A DNA stretch of 64,000 nt from Schizochytrium sp. TIO01 (lineage: Eukaryota > Sar > Bigyra > Thraustochytrida > Thraustochytriidae): the NCBI GenBank assembly GCA_004764695.1, contig SMSO01000007.1, positions 1,867,270-1,931,269 of the forward strand. The letters are read 5' to 3'. Under the pieces are notes generated by a model. It made no database searches and was not told the DNA's origin. It worked only from the letters and a program-made list of their open reading frames with translations. Position 1 is the first letter of the stretch; each line of letters opens with the position of its first letter. Shown here one piece after another: positions 1 to 10,058 of the stretch. The position numbers were made by a program, and so were the translations under genes.

Positions 1-817
1 TCAAGATGTTGCTTGCGTAGAGTAAGAGTGGAAAAGAGTAACAGTCTAAGGGATGATTATAAATCCCTCGGCTTGTATTTAATTTGATTAAATGTTATAT
101 TAAAAAAATACTATAGGTTTCCTATCAGGGACTAGATGAAGAAAATGCTTTAGCATTGATTATATAGTTTCTTATTACTTTAATTTCTTTTTGAAAGGGA
201 CACTGTTTTAACTTACAATTTTTCTTTTAAATAATAATAAAATAATAAAATACATGTAATATTCCGTTCTCTACCTTTTCCTTTGCCTACTAAGGAAAGG
301 CTCTGACGGCGATAAATCCATGTGTGACGCAGTACGTGGGAAAGGAGGGCGCTATGCGAGTATGTTCTCTCGGCATCTCGAGTTGTCGAGGGTCCCCGCG
401 CGCAAAATCGCCATAATCTCAGTTTTTCTTTTTTCCTTTCAATGACTAGATGAACTTTCCTTAATAGATAAATAAATAAACAAACAAACAAATAAATAAT
501 ATTATAAACCTCTTTAGCGTGCTTATCTTCCAATTATAGAAGGAGCATAGGCAGTAGTAGCGCAGGCGTTTATTTAGTTTCTAATTTAAGGCTTTAAGTT
601 CATGGAAGAAGAAAAGTGAAAATTAAAAGATATTTTATCTTGATTTAGTTATCATGGCTTATAAAATGGCGAGTAATGTTTGCAAAGGCCTTCAAGGCAA
701 GACAAGCAAGGCAAGGCAAACAAACAAGCAAGCAAGCAAATCCAAATCGATCTCAATCTCGATCGATCGATCGATCGAGTGCGAGTCCGTTCCGCCCTGC
801 GTTTCCTCGGACCCGCG
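1..817. other. 5' flank of the transhydrogenase gene, no gene recognised
   Basis: AT-rich spacer with an AAAT/AAAC-type simple run at about 463-502, a CAAG/CAAAC-type run at about 690-740 and a perfect GATC tandem at about 761-779, just before the first coding ATG. A TATAAAA string lies near 660. It could serve as a TATA box about 155 bases upstream of the chosen start, but this is only a suggestion. The short ORFs here have low-complexity composition and are not supported. Confidence 0.6.
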
Positions 818-3800
818 ATGGTGGTCGCCACGCCCTCGATGGCGCTTTCGCGCGGCCTCTCGCGCCAGCCTGCCTTGATGCTCTCGATGGCCTCCCAGTC
901 TGCCGGCCGCCATGGTCTTCGGGCTATCGCCTCTACCTCCTTCTCTACCTCCTCCTCCCCGAGCCTCCGCATTGGTGTGCTTAAGGAGCCCGAGGCTCGC
1001 GTCGGTATGGTCCCTGAAAACCTTGACAAGCTCATCAAGAAGGGCGCTGAGGTCCGCGTCCAGGATGGTGCCGGTGCTGAAGCTGGCTTCTCCAACTCTC
1101 AGTACGAGGCCGTCGGCGCCAAGATCGTCGGCCGTGATGACGTGTGGAAGTCCGATGTCGTCGTCTCCGTGAACAAGCCTGCCAACGAGGAGCTTTCTAA
1201 GCTCGAGAACCGCATGATCGTTTCCCAGCTTCAGGCCCGCAACGACCCTTCGATCTACGATCTTCTCGCCAAGCAGAATGCATCCGGTATGTCCCTCGAC
1301 ATGCTCTTGCGTACCCTCTCTCGTGGCCAGGCCTTCGACGTTCTCAGTTCCCAGGCCAACGTCGCTGGATACAGGTCTGTCATCGAGGCAGGATACCAAT
1401 TCCAGCGTCCTTTCGCAGGCCAGATGACCGCCGCAGGCCGCATCAACCCTGCTCGAGTCCTTGTGTGCGGTACCGGTGTTGCTGGTCTCGCAGCCATCCA
1501 GGCTGCCAAGAACCTTGGTGCCATTGTGAACGCGTTCGATGTTCGCGCAGCTGCTGCAGAGCAGGTCCAGTCGATGGGAGCTACCTTCCTCAAGGTCGAG
1601 AGCGAGGAAGATGGTTCTGCCGCAGGTGGATACGCAAAGGAGATGTCTGCTGAGTGGTTCGAGGCGGCACGCAAGATGCTCCTCAAAGAGGCTGCTAAGA
1701 CTGACATTATCATCACAACTGCTCAGATTCCCGGTAAGAAGGCCCCGCTGCTCATCACCAAGGAGATGGTCGAAGCCATGCCCAGCGGTGGTGTGACTGT
1801 CGATCTTGCGGCGTCTACCGGAGGCAACGTTGAGACCACCGTCGCTGACAAGGTCGTGCAGGTGACTGGCAAGAACGGCCAGCTCATCAACTGCGTCGGC
1901 TACAGCAACATGCCTGCTCGCATGGCTTCCGTTGCTAGTACCCTGTACGGTGGCAACGTGTCTAAGCTTCTGCTCAGCATGTACGACAAGGAGGGCAACT
2001 TTGGCGTGAACGAGAAGGATGAGGCTGTACGCTCCATGCTTATCGTCAACGCTGGCAAGAAGCTTGAGCCTTACTCGCCCCCGCCCCCTCCTCCTCAACC
2101 CGAAGGCGCCGACCTTAAGGCTGCTGAGGAGAAGAAGCCCGTTGACCCCGAGCAGAAGACTCTCGAGCAGGTGCTCTACGGCACTGGTATGGCAAGCGCT
2201 GCTATCGGTGTTGGCTCCAAGGTGCCTGACACCGGCATGCTTGCGACCTTCGCTCTCTCTGTGTGGCTCGGCTCAGGATCCGTCCGTGGCGTCGCTCACT
2301 CTCTTCACTCGCCGCTCATGAGTATCACCAACGCCATCTCTGGTATGACTGTGGTTGGTGGTATGCTTCAGCTTGGCGGAGGCCTTCTCCCCCACACCGT
2401 GCCCCAGCTTCTTGCCTCGACCGCTGTGACTCTCTCTGCTGTCAACCTTACCGGAGGTTTCATGGTCACCAGCAAGATGCTCGATATGTTCAGGCGCAAG
2501 GACGACCCGCCTGAGTACTTCCACTACTACCTCATCCCCCCCGCGGTTGCTGTCGCCGGTCTTGGTGCTGCATCTCTCGTAGGTGCTAACTCCTCTGCCA
2601 TCGCTGGCACCCTCGGACTTGCCTCTGGACTTGGATGCATCGCTGGTATCTCTCAGATGTCCTCCATGACCACCTCTAGACTTGCCCCCTACGCGGCAAT
2701 GGGAGGTGTTGGCATGGGTATCGCAAGCGCTCTCCAGGCCATGGATGTCTCTGCACCGGTCTATGGACAACTTTTGCTTACAAGTGGTATTGGTGGTGCT
2801 GCAGGATACGCTCTTGCTCAGCGCATCGGACCCACTCAGCTCCCGCAGGCTGTCGCCGGATTCCACTCTCTTGTGGGTGTGGCCGCAACCTCCACTGCTG
2901 TTGGTGACTTCATGACCCACGACTTCAACCACCTCGATGGATTCCACGCATCCTCCATCTACCTTGGTGCTTTCATGGGAAGTATCACCGCTACTGGATC
3001 CGTGGTTGCCTTCGGAAAGCTTGCTGAGATGATGTCCACTGATGCTCTCAAGCTCACTGGACGTGACCAGATCAACATGGCCATGGGAGCAGGATCCCTT
3101 CTCAGCATGGCAGGATTCCTCACCACTGGCAGCCCCACTATGGCTGGAGCCTGCCTTGCTTCTGGTGTTGGACTTTCCGGTGCCATGGGTCTTCACATGA
3201 CCGCCTCCATTGGTGGTGCTGATATGCCTGTGGTCATCACCCTCCTTAACTCCTACTCTGGCTGGGCTCTCTGTGCTGAGGGAATGATCCTCGACAGCCC
3301 TGTGCTCACCATTGTTGGAGCCCTCATCGGAAGTTCCGGAGCCTTTCTTACCAACGTGATGTGCGAGGGCATGAACCGTTCCCTCGCCAACGTTATCCTC
3401 GGTGGCTTCGGCACCTCCACCAGTGGAGGTGCCGGTGTTGCCAGCGACGAAGACCTCGTTGTCACTGAAATTGACCCCGTCGGAACTGCTGAGGCTCTCA
3501 AGAACGCCTCCAAGGTCCTCTTCGTGCCTGGTTACGGTCTTGCCGTCGCACAGGCCCAGGGCATTGTTGCCGATATCTCGTCCAAGCTCAAGGCTGAGGG
3601 CAAGGTTGTGCACCACTGTGCTCACTCCGTTGCCGGACGCATGCCTGGACAGCTTAACGTCCTTCTTGCTGAGGCAGGTGTTCCTTACGATATTGTGCTC
3701 GACATGGAGGAGCTCTCTGATGAGGAGATGGAGGACTACGATGTCGCCGTTGTCATTGGCGCCAACGATACCATCAACAAGGCTGCCCGCGATGACCCTA

Positions 3801-3988
3801 CCTGTGCTATTGCCGGCATGCCTGTAATTCCCGTCTGGCTTGCTAAGCACTGCATTGTTCTCAAGCGCAGTGCCAACCCGCGCTCCGGTTACGCTAACCT
3901 TGCGAACACCACCTTTGGTGAGAGCAACTGTGACCTTCTCCTCGGATCGGCCAAGGACACCCTCGAGAAGATCCGTGCGGCCCTCTAA
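818..3988 (+). CDS. NNT: NAD(P) transhydrogenase, proton-translocating, mitochondrial
   Basis: Inner-membrane enzyme that couples proton return into the matrix to hydride transfer from NADH to NADP+, supplying matrix NADPH. The 1056-residue single-exon protein has the animal-type order, PntA-like then PntB-like. An Arg/Ser/Ala-rich presequence (about 1-45) is followed by the NAD-binding dI domain, with a Rossmann GTGVAGLAAIQAAKNLGA near residue 216. A Pro-rich linker (PPPPPPQPEG) leads to a multispan membrane region (about 445-860), and the NADP-binding dIII has PGYGLAVAQAQ near 900 and GANDTIN near 980. The reading frame is open further upstream to 680, but that extension is encoded by simple repeats, whereas ATG 818 gives a good mitochondrial presequence, so I chose 818. 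The length matches the animal enzyme. Codons are strongly biased to C or G at the third position, as expected for a highly expressed host gene. Confidence 0.95.
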   Translation: MVVATPSMALSRGLSRQPALMLSMASQSAGRHGLRAIASTSFSTSSSPSLRIGVLKEPEARVGMVPENLDKLIKKGAEVRVQDGAGAEAGFSNSQYEAVGAKIVGRDDVWKSDVVVSVNKPANEELSKLENRMIVSQLQARNDPSIYDLLAKQNASGMSLDMLLRTLSRGQAFDVLSSQANVAGYRSVIEAGYQFQRPFAGQMTAAGRINPARVLVCGTGVAGLAAIQAAKNLGAIVNAFDVRAAAAEQVQSMGATFLKVESEEDGSAAGGYAKEMSAEWFEAARKMLLKEAAKTDIIITTAQIPGKKAPLLITKEMVEAMPSGGVTVDLAASTGGNVETTVADKVVQVTGKNGQLINCVGYSNMPARMASVASTLYGGNVSKLLLSMYDKEGNFGVNEKDEAVRSMLIVNAGKKLEPYSPPPPPPQPEGADLKAAEEKKPVDPEQKTLEQVLYGTGMASAAIGVGSKVPDTGMLATFALSVWLGSGSVRGVAHSLHSPLMSITNAISGMTVVGGMLQLGGGLLPHTVPQLLASTAVTLSAVNLTGGFMVTSKMLDMFRRKDDPPEYFHYYLIPPAVAVAGLGAASLVGANSSAIAGTLGLASGLGCIAGISQMSSMTTSRLAPYAAMGGVGMGIASALQAMDVSAPVYGQLLLTSGIGGAAGYALAQRIGPTQLPQAVAGFHSLVGVAATSTAVGDFMTHDFNHLDGFHASSIYLGAFMGSITATGSVVAFGKLAEMMSTDALKLTGRDQINMAMGAGSLLSMAGFLTTGSPTMAGACLASGVGLSGAMGLHMTASIGGADMPVVITLLNSYSGWALCAEGMILDSPVLTIVGALIGSSGAFLTNVMCEGMNRSLANVILGGFGTSTSGGAGVASDEDLVVTEIDPVGTAEALKNASKVLFVPGYGLAVAQAQGIVADISSKLKAEGKVVHHCAHSVAGRMPGQLNVLLAEAGVPYDIVLDMEELSDEEMEDYDVAVVIGANDTINKAARDDPTCAIAGMPVIPVWLAKHCIVLKRSANPRSGYANLANTTFGESNCDLLLGSAKDTLEKIRAAL

Positions 3989-5041
3989 TTTTCTTGCTCT
4001 CTCTATTTATGTAAGAGATTTAGAGAAGATATAAAGAACCCGATGAAAACAAAACAAGAAAATAGGCAAGTACTCAATTATGATAATATGCCTCGTTCTT
4101 GCTTTGTTCATCTTACCACATCAAACCTAAAAACATTCCCCACTTTAGAGACCTCTTTCTTTCACTACTCCGCACCTATACATTAGCCATCTGATGCTCG
4201 TTCAGCTTTGTATGAACGATGTAGTAACTACTGTCTGGCAGCAAGGCAAGCGTTAATTACTACTCCCAAACCCTGAGTAATCAACCCGTTATAAATTACT
4301 AAAATTAGCCAGACTGCGGCCTCTTTTTAAGAATTGAATACAAATTGAAAAAACAAAACAATCCCAGGATCATTACTCTTATTTACCTTGATTTTGAGCA
4401 TTCACGAGTAAAGAAAACTTTAAATAGTTATCTGCTCATCTTCGGAAAATTAATTGATTATAGTTGGCAGCAACAAAATGATGAGTGCCATGAGCCAATG
4501 ATTGTGAAATCCACATTTTCAAGCTCTCTCGAAGCATTCTACTCTGATTTGATACTTTGTCATTGACGGGAATAAGACATTCCGCGATGTATCCGCACCA
4601 TCAAATGAAATATATCTCCAACTGTAAAGTTTTCTCTTGTTACCCATGTTGCATAATTCAAAGGTACTCCACTCTCCCACAAGTCAGAGACAACTCGTTC
4701 AAATCTTTTAGGCTATAAGTATAAATTTATGACAAAAGAACCATTGAGGGTACTTCCTCTGCATTTAATGATTGCACCCTTGACTTCATCTTGCTACTTA
4801 GTCGTAAAACCCCTGCCACAAACTTCTTTATTAAAGAGAAGAAGGTGCTCTGCGCTGGTTCGTAACCCGCTTCGTACGCGTGGTATAATAGCTGATGCTA
4901 AGCCTATACAACATAGTATAGCTATTTATAGTCATAGATAGCCTACTTTGGGAGATCTTCGACCTATAAAACTACCATTGTCGCAAGCCAACAGGCTCTG
5001 CCCCTATTGTCGCGAGGGAAGGAATACCTCGACACATAGTG
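3989..5041. other. Intergenic, AT-rich; no convincing gene
   Basis: Spacer between the transhydrogenase and the piggyBac-like ORF. Several TTAA tetramers occur (for example near 4253, 4326, 4423, 4450 and 4830). I compared the bases following them with the reverse complement of bases preceding TTAA sites downstream of 8773 and found no matching terminal inverted repeat. Small ORFs at 4345-4566 and 4729-4941 show no recognisable domain. Confidence 0.5.
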
Positions 5042-8000
5042 ATGTCATACGAAGCCTTATTGATGGAGAGGAACGATATTGCTGTCCTCGAAAAGGAGCT
5101 CGGGCTTCTTGACGAAGAAGTTATCGATGGGAGCCCATCGTCTGATGACGAGAATGACCAACAAGAGCAATACAACGACGATCCAGCTTGTAGCAACCAA
5201 GAAAAGGAACAAACTGATACAGTAGGTAGTGAAACTGGCTGGTCCTACGATCTGTTCTCAGGTCATGGGGTTTTCAACTTTGGAGGCGACCAAAATGGCA
5301 AAAGAATTGTTGGAACGGACGCAGTACATATCACATATTTGCCAGGTAATGACCTACTTGGGAAATATAAGACTGAAAGCAGCCAAGTCCTGAGTAATGC
5401 ACGCAGCACTCTGGGAGTACCCAACACACACAAACTCACACCTTTAGATGCTCTTCATGCGGCATTACCACCGCGTTGGAAAGAGATCTTTGCTGATTGG
5501 CTAAATTCCTGTTCTTCCCAGTCCGATGATTTTGTTCAGATTTCACACGAAGACATTCTGCATTATATGCTTGTAGAAGTTGCAATGCGTGCTCGAGGAC
5601 ACTCTTATGCCGTTGCCTCGAGGTCAAATGCATGGACACCTGACGATGCCAAAGGGTTCCTGAGAGTGCGCAAGGCAATGGCATTAGATAAACCTTGCCA
5701 ACCGGTCTCCCCGCCTGGCCTCCCGGCCCTAGGCTTGTTAGATTTACCTGACGCAGTTAGCTCACACTTGGCTATGCTCCAAGATGATGCGCAACAACAC
5801 TTCACCAAGCTTTTCTTTGTTCCTGGTATCACATGTGTTCAAATGCACGTCGACAAGTGCCACCCACGTCAGCATATCTCCAACGAATGGGAGCGGTACA
5901 GTACCTGTGCTGATAACGCAAAAAAGGGCAGACATCAAGCTAATATTCACCTATCTTTGTCTGTCGCAACTGGTTGTGTTTTACAAGGTTTTCTCGAAAG
6001 TGCGCGCATGAAAACTAAGGATATCATAACGCGCTCTCTTCAACAGCTGCTCATTACAGGGACAGACGAGACGCAACTAATGGAACCACCACAGCGAGAA
6101 AAGCTAGTGATTTGCGTTGATCGAGAGTACCTTGAATCAACAAGCCAGTCTTGGGATGGACGTAGAACAAATATCCTACAAATGCTAATTCACAATGGCG
6201 TTCGCTTTATTGGGGAATATACGGCATTACAACGAACACCCATGCCCACAAGGAGTTTCCCATTTCCAGAACCCAGACCCCCTGCAGCATCAAGTGGAGA
6301 TTTTTGTAAATATACCAGTACAAGAGCATGTAGGTTTTATCAGGCCTCGTGTCAGCTCCAGGATGGATCCAATATAGGGGCCATCCTTTTCGAACGAGGC
6401 GATGGAAAGGATCATTCTAGTCGGCTAGTTACGAATCAAGCAGACTTATTACAGCAAGAGTGGTCGTACGATGTTAAGACGACCGATCTGAAAGCTGATC
6501 ATCCAGGAGGGGTTCGCAGACTTCCTCACCGTAAGAGTAGTCAAAGTCAAAGCGATCCTGGACATATCGAGACAACTTCAAATGTGTCTAGTTCTACGCT
6601 CCTGGACCAGATGGAAACCAAACTTTATCAACTTGCTCTTGCCCAGAATACACCAGATTGGAAATTACAAGGCTACTTTCGTGCAACAAGCATCACAGCG
6701 TTTGTCAGCATGAACTTCGAGAATGCGGATTTTATCCATACGCGTCAATTGACTGCTCTGCACAAATATGTCAAGGATTTGGCATGTTTGTGTCCGAAAC
6801 GATCTCTCAAGGTTGACCCTGTAGAAAAAGCATCGACGGAGCGTGGGCAAAAAAGGAAACATAGCGCAGAAATTGAAGAGTTTACTGCGAGTTTTTGGTC
6901 TCAAAAACTTAAAACCAGAGCAAATCTAGAGAAAAAGCTTCTTGAGCTTGATAAGAACGCTTCCCTTCAAGGTCGAAACCTAGATCTTGCCAATCGAATT
7001 GCTCATACGCTGTCAAACACAGCGCATTCTGTACGTGAAAGCCGAAGCGCCCAAATAAACAAAGAACCTGCAGTCTGTTCGGATGGTAATAATAGTGATG
7101 ATGAGGAGGAGTTGGGAGATCAAGATGTCCCTCTAAATGTATGGCTAGCACGTCAAGAGCAGAAGGAAGGTGAAAATGGGGATTTACCTGCAATTGAGCA
7201 AGGTAATGATGACGTTGATTCTGGCCAAGACATTACAGGAGCATCATCCTCCAGCAGACAGGCTCTATTTCTCAAAACTGTGCTTAAGAGCTGGTTTTGT
7301 AAGTCCAATATATTGACAAATCATTCCCTTTGTGTAATTAGCCATTCTACAATCACACCAAGTGCACGTGAAAATATCCTTATTCACAATATGAAGTCTT
7401 TTGTAGAGAGGGTTTCTAATGGGCGGCTCAAGATAGACAACCTACGTGGCTATGGTCTTTTGGCAAGACGCGATATGCCGTTTCTTGCAGCAGCACCTGA
7501 CGGAACAGGAGTTCTTCTTGAGAGCCAAGGTGACAATGATTTTTCAGTCGACGGGGCCTTTGCGCTGAAGATCAACATGTACAGCTCTTCAACACAACAA
7601 ACTGAATTGGAATCTCGCTTCAAACGTCTCGGGGCTCTTCGCCAATGCCAATGTGGCACGTATGAGTTCCGAAGCCTTGTTCCAAGTCCATCGCAACGGG
7701 CTCAATACATTCATCTCGCAGCCGTTTTGGATGTCCCGATCACGTTGATCATAAACTCTACTGCAACAGAGACTTTGCAGCTAATTCTATTACGTGTATC
7801 CGAGACTGAAAGGGCCATGTGGAGGACCTATTTGGATACTCTTCAGAAAGAGTATCTGAAGTTTGCCTACGGTCCTGAACTTCAACCAATGCCTGAGATT
7901 GCACCTCGAGGCTCAAAAATCTTTGGCTTTGTACGAGATCATTACACTGTTGAACTCCACCTTCAGCTTTGGAGACGGCATTATGAGGACATTGTACTGA

Positions 8001-8773
8001 ATGGAACACCACCTCCCTGCACGAAATTTCTTCCCAAGATTGTATCATCTTTCTCTCAAATGGCCAAACAAAGCGGTTTTCTCCGAAGCTCTCTCTCTGG
8101 GTCAGTTGTCACCAAAACTAGTCTTTCTCTAAACAGTCTTATTTGGACTAGCTTCTTCAGCTACATTTTGTATAATGCATACCGCATATATCAACTTTCC
8201 CTTGTGGACAGGAGCGGTAAAGAATACAACTCCTTCGAAGAGCTTATGCGGGAACGTTCTCGATTCTACTACAGGGGGTTTCTAGAGCAACTGCTTAGTG
8301 CTATGCACTCAGACATGGCTGCTGCTAAAAAAAACGCTCATATTGCTGGAGACCAACCACACAACATGCTGGTTACCCCTGCGTCCAACAGCCTTGTGAT
8401 AGGACCTGTCCAACCTACATCCAGTAGCTCCGAAGATGCTGAGCACTCGATGCATAACTCTGGCGATGTAAAACGCAAGGCCTACCGATACAAGCGGTTG
8501 CCAGAATTGCTGAAGATGCGCTTTGAACTTCCCCGTGAGCACCATCGCGCATCTATTGCAGCGCGTGGAAAACCTGCAGAGCGACGCAAGTGTATTCTAT
8601 GTTGTCAAAAATGCGATGCGGCTCACAGAGGAAACGAGCAAGCAGGTCCTCACTCTCGAGTCGCGCGAACCTCGACTAAATGGTGCGTCAAATGCAAAGC
8701 AGTATTTTGCCAAAACTGTTTCGACAAATTCCATAATGACAAGGATCTTGTCATTTCCCACTATCCCTTGTAA
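5042..8773 (+). CDS. PiggyBac-like (DDE_Tnp_1_7-type) transposase or domesticated derivative
   Basis: A single open frame of 1243 residues starting at ATG 5042; the frame could begin three bases earlier at a GTG. The N-terminus is acidic. A transposase-like core follows: HVDKCHP around Asp 270 sits where piggyBac has its first catalytic Asp, followed by a strand-like ATGCVLQGFLES. CVDREYLES near Asp 360 precedes a GVRFIGEYTALQRTPMP segment, like the piggyBac second Asp and its 'GT.R.NR..P' stretch. WTSFFSYILYNAYRIYQLSL (about 1035-1054) matches the conserved 'NAYILY' helix. The C-terminus is a cross-brace zinc finger, CILCCQKC (about 1183) plus CVKCKAVFCQNC (about 1213), typical of piggyBac. 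It is about twice the usual 550-650 residues and has a long insert between the core and the C-terminal helices. Codon use is AT-richer than in neighbouring host genes, fitting mobile origin. I could not find terminal inverted repeats, so it may be domesticated. The family call is by motif only. Confidence 0.6.
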   Translation: MSYEALLMERNDIAVLEKELGLLDEEVIDGSPSSDDENDQQEQYNDDPACSNQEKEQTDTVGSETGWSYDLFSGHGVFNFGGDQNGKRIVGTDAVHITYLPGNDLLGKYKTESSQVLSNARSTLGVPNTHKLTPLDALHAALPPRWKEIFADWLNSCSSQSDDFVQISHEDILHYMLVEVAMRARGHSYAVASRSNAWTPDDAKGFLRVRKAMALDKPCQPVSPPGLPALGLLDLPDAVSSHLAMLQDDAQQHFTKLFFVPGITCVQMHVDKCHPRQHISNEWERYSTCADNAKKGRHQANIHLSLSVATGCVLQGFLESARMKTKDIITRSLQQLLITGTDETQLMEPPQREKLVICVDREYLESTSQSWDGRRTNILQMLIHNGVRFIGEYTALQRTPMPTRSFPFPEPRPPAASSGDFCKYTSTRACRFYQASCQLQDGSNIGAILFERGDGKDHSSRLVTNQADLLQQEWSYDVKTTDLKADHPGGVRRLPHRKSSQSQSDPGHIETTSNVSSSTLLDQMETKLYQLALAQNTPDWKLQGYFRATSITAFVSMNFENADFIHTRQLTALHKYVKDLACLCPKRSLKVDPVEKASTERGQKRKHSAEIEEFTASFWSQKLKTRANLEKKLLELDKNASLQGRNLDLANRIAHTLSNTAHSVRESRSAQINKEPAVCSDGNNSDDEEELGDQDVPLNVWLARQEQKEGENGDLPAIEQGNDDVDSGQDITGASSSSRQALFLKTVLKSWFCKSNILTNHSLCVISHSTITPSARENILIHNMKSFVERVSNGRLKIDNLRGYGLLARRDMPFLAAAPDGTGVLLESQGDNDFSVDGAFALKINMYSSSTQQTELESRFKRLGALRQCQCGTYEFRSLVPSPSQRAQYIHLAAVLDVPITLIINSTATETLQLILLRVSETERAMWRTYLDTLQKEYLKFAYGPELQPMPEIAPRGSKIFGFVRDHYTVELHLQLWRRHYEDIVLNGTPPPCTKFLPKIVSSFSQMAKQSGFLRSSLSGSVVTKTSLSLNSLIWTSFFSYILYNAYRIYQLSLVDRSGKEYNSFEELMRERSRFYYRGFLEQLLSAMHSDMAAAKKNAHIAGDQPHNMLVTPASNSLVIGPVQPTSSSSEDAEHSMHNSGDVKRKAYRYKRLPELLKMRFELPREHHRASIAARGKPAERRKCILCCQKCDAAHRGNEQAGPHSRVARTSTKWCVKCKAVFCQNCFDKFHNDKDLVISHYPL

Positions 8774-9710
8774 CTCCACCATCCTGATACCAATAATATG
8801 AATGTTGCATGCTTTTCCCTTCTCTTTTCCATCTTTGAGATTTTTTTCATTTTTTTTAATTTTCCCCGAAAAGATGAAAAATGAACTTTGCTTCTTATTT
8901 TCTGCTCTCCGTCGTCCCTTTCACCGAATTCTGGCCAGATCTGACGCGGAATTACCAAAGCATAATAGCTTCACTGAGCCACTTCGCTGCCCTGGTGCGA
9001 TCAAGATTGGGCGCCTCTAGCACCGAAGGTCACGAATCCACCCTTTTATACACATTATTTTTTCAAGAGAGCATTTCATTTTTTACCTCTTAAAAATGTA
9101 TTATAATTATAATTATAAAAAATATATTTTAAAAAATTATATATAAACTTAAATGAAAAGGTAAAGAAAGGAAAGAGCAACTGAAAGGAAGAAAGGAAGA
9201 AGAAAGAACTTGAAAGGACTTGAAAGAAACGAAATGAAATTAGTACGCGCACATGTTCTCCAACGAGTGCCAAAGGTGCCTTGTTCCAGTCAAATGAGCT
9301 GGCCCAGCCAAGACTGCATTGGCTTTCGCACCGCCATTCAGACTTCGACCCCCGCGAAGTCTCAGAGCGATAGATCCTCTCCACCGAACCAGGAACCAGC
9401 AACGGCAATCGCGAACAGCCTCCTTCTTTTATGGCGCCTTTCTTACACACACATACATATATATATATACATATATATATGTACATATAACAGAGCTTAG
9501 CGAATGTGATTCGGCGCACAGCGCTCTCAACTCTTGTTCTTGGTCCTTCGAGCTCGAGCTCAGATCAGATCAGCTCCACGTTCTCCAACGCGAGCGCGGT
9601 AGGCATCCATTCACTCGTCGCTCCTCTCGACGGTTTGTTTGCACGGTCGATCGCGGAGACCAATCGGATCGATTCCAAGGACTGCTTGCTCCGTGGAGCA
9701 CAACGGCGAC
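8774..9710. other. Intergenic, AT-rich then GC-richer; no gene recognised
   Basis: Holds poly-T and TATA-rich stretches (about 8840-8880, 9095-9150) and an alternating CATA/TA run at about 9445-9490. Overlapping short ORFs in several frames are low-complexity and are not supported as genes. Confidence 0.5.
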
Positions 9711-9765
9711 AGCAGCAGCAGCAGCGACAACAACAACAACAACGACAACAGCAACAACAGCAGCT
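9711..9765. repeat. Imperfect CAG/CAA trinucleotide repeat
   Basis: Run of CAG and CAA triplets with CGA interruptions, read directly. It generates poly-Gln, poly-Asn and poly-Thr frames on the plus strand and poly-Val/Leu frames on the minus strand, which explains several long spurious ORFs around it. Confidence 0.85.
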
Positions 9766-9917
9766 TCTTCGACTGGAGAAGCGAGACTCGTGAAGCGAGA
9801 GGCAACGGAGTCGGTGGAGCGTCGAATGGAACTACTGGCGTGCCCGAGGCCCACGCTGCGCTGCGAGAGGACGAGGCAGAGATGAGCTAAGGAGAGCGAG
9901 CATGAACGCAACGAACA

Positions 9918-10058
9918 GTGAATGAATGAATGAATGAGTGAATGGATAAATGAATGAATGAGTGAATGGATAAATGAATGAATGAATGAATGAATGAATG
10001 AAAGAATGAATGAATGAATGAGTGAATGAATGAGTGAGTGAATGAATGAATGCCTTCG
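9918..10058. repeat. GAAT tetranucleotide microsatellite array
   Basis: About 140 bases of GAAT units with GAGT and GATAAAT variants, including a longer period combining a GAGTGAATGGATAAAT block with GAATGAAT. The same unit recurs near 28.0 kb and 48.45 kb in this window. Confidence 0.9.

Noticed and set aside
692-2098. Long minus-strand ORF (468 codons) opposite the transhydrogenase
   Set aside because: It is the antisense shadow of NNT, produced by its strong codon bias, with no domain of its own.
2273-3850. Minus-strand ORF of 525 codons opposite NNT
   Set aside because: Same reason: His/Ser/Gly-rich shadow composition and full overlap with a certain gene.
4858-4890. GGTTCG-type box resembling a tRNA B box
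   Set aside because: No A box or clover-leaf pairing could be drawn upstream.
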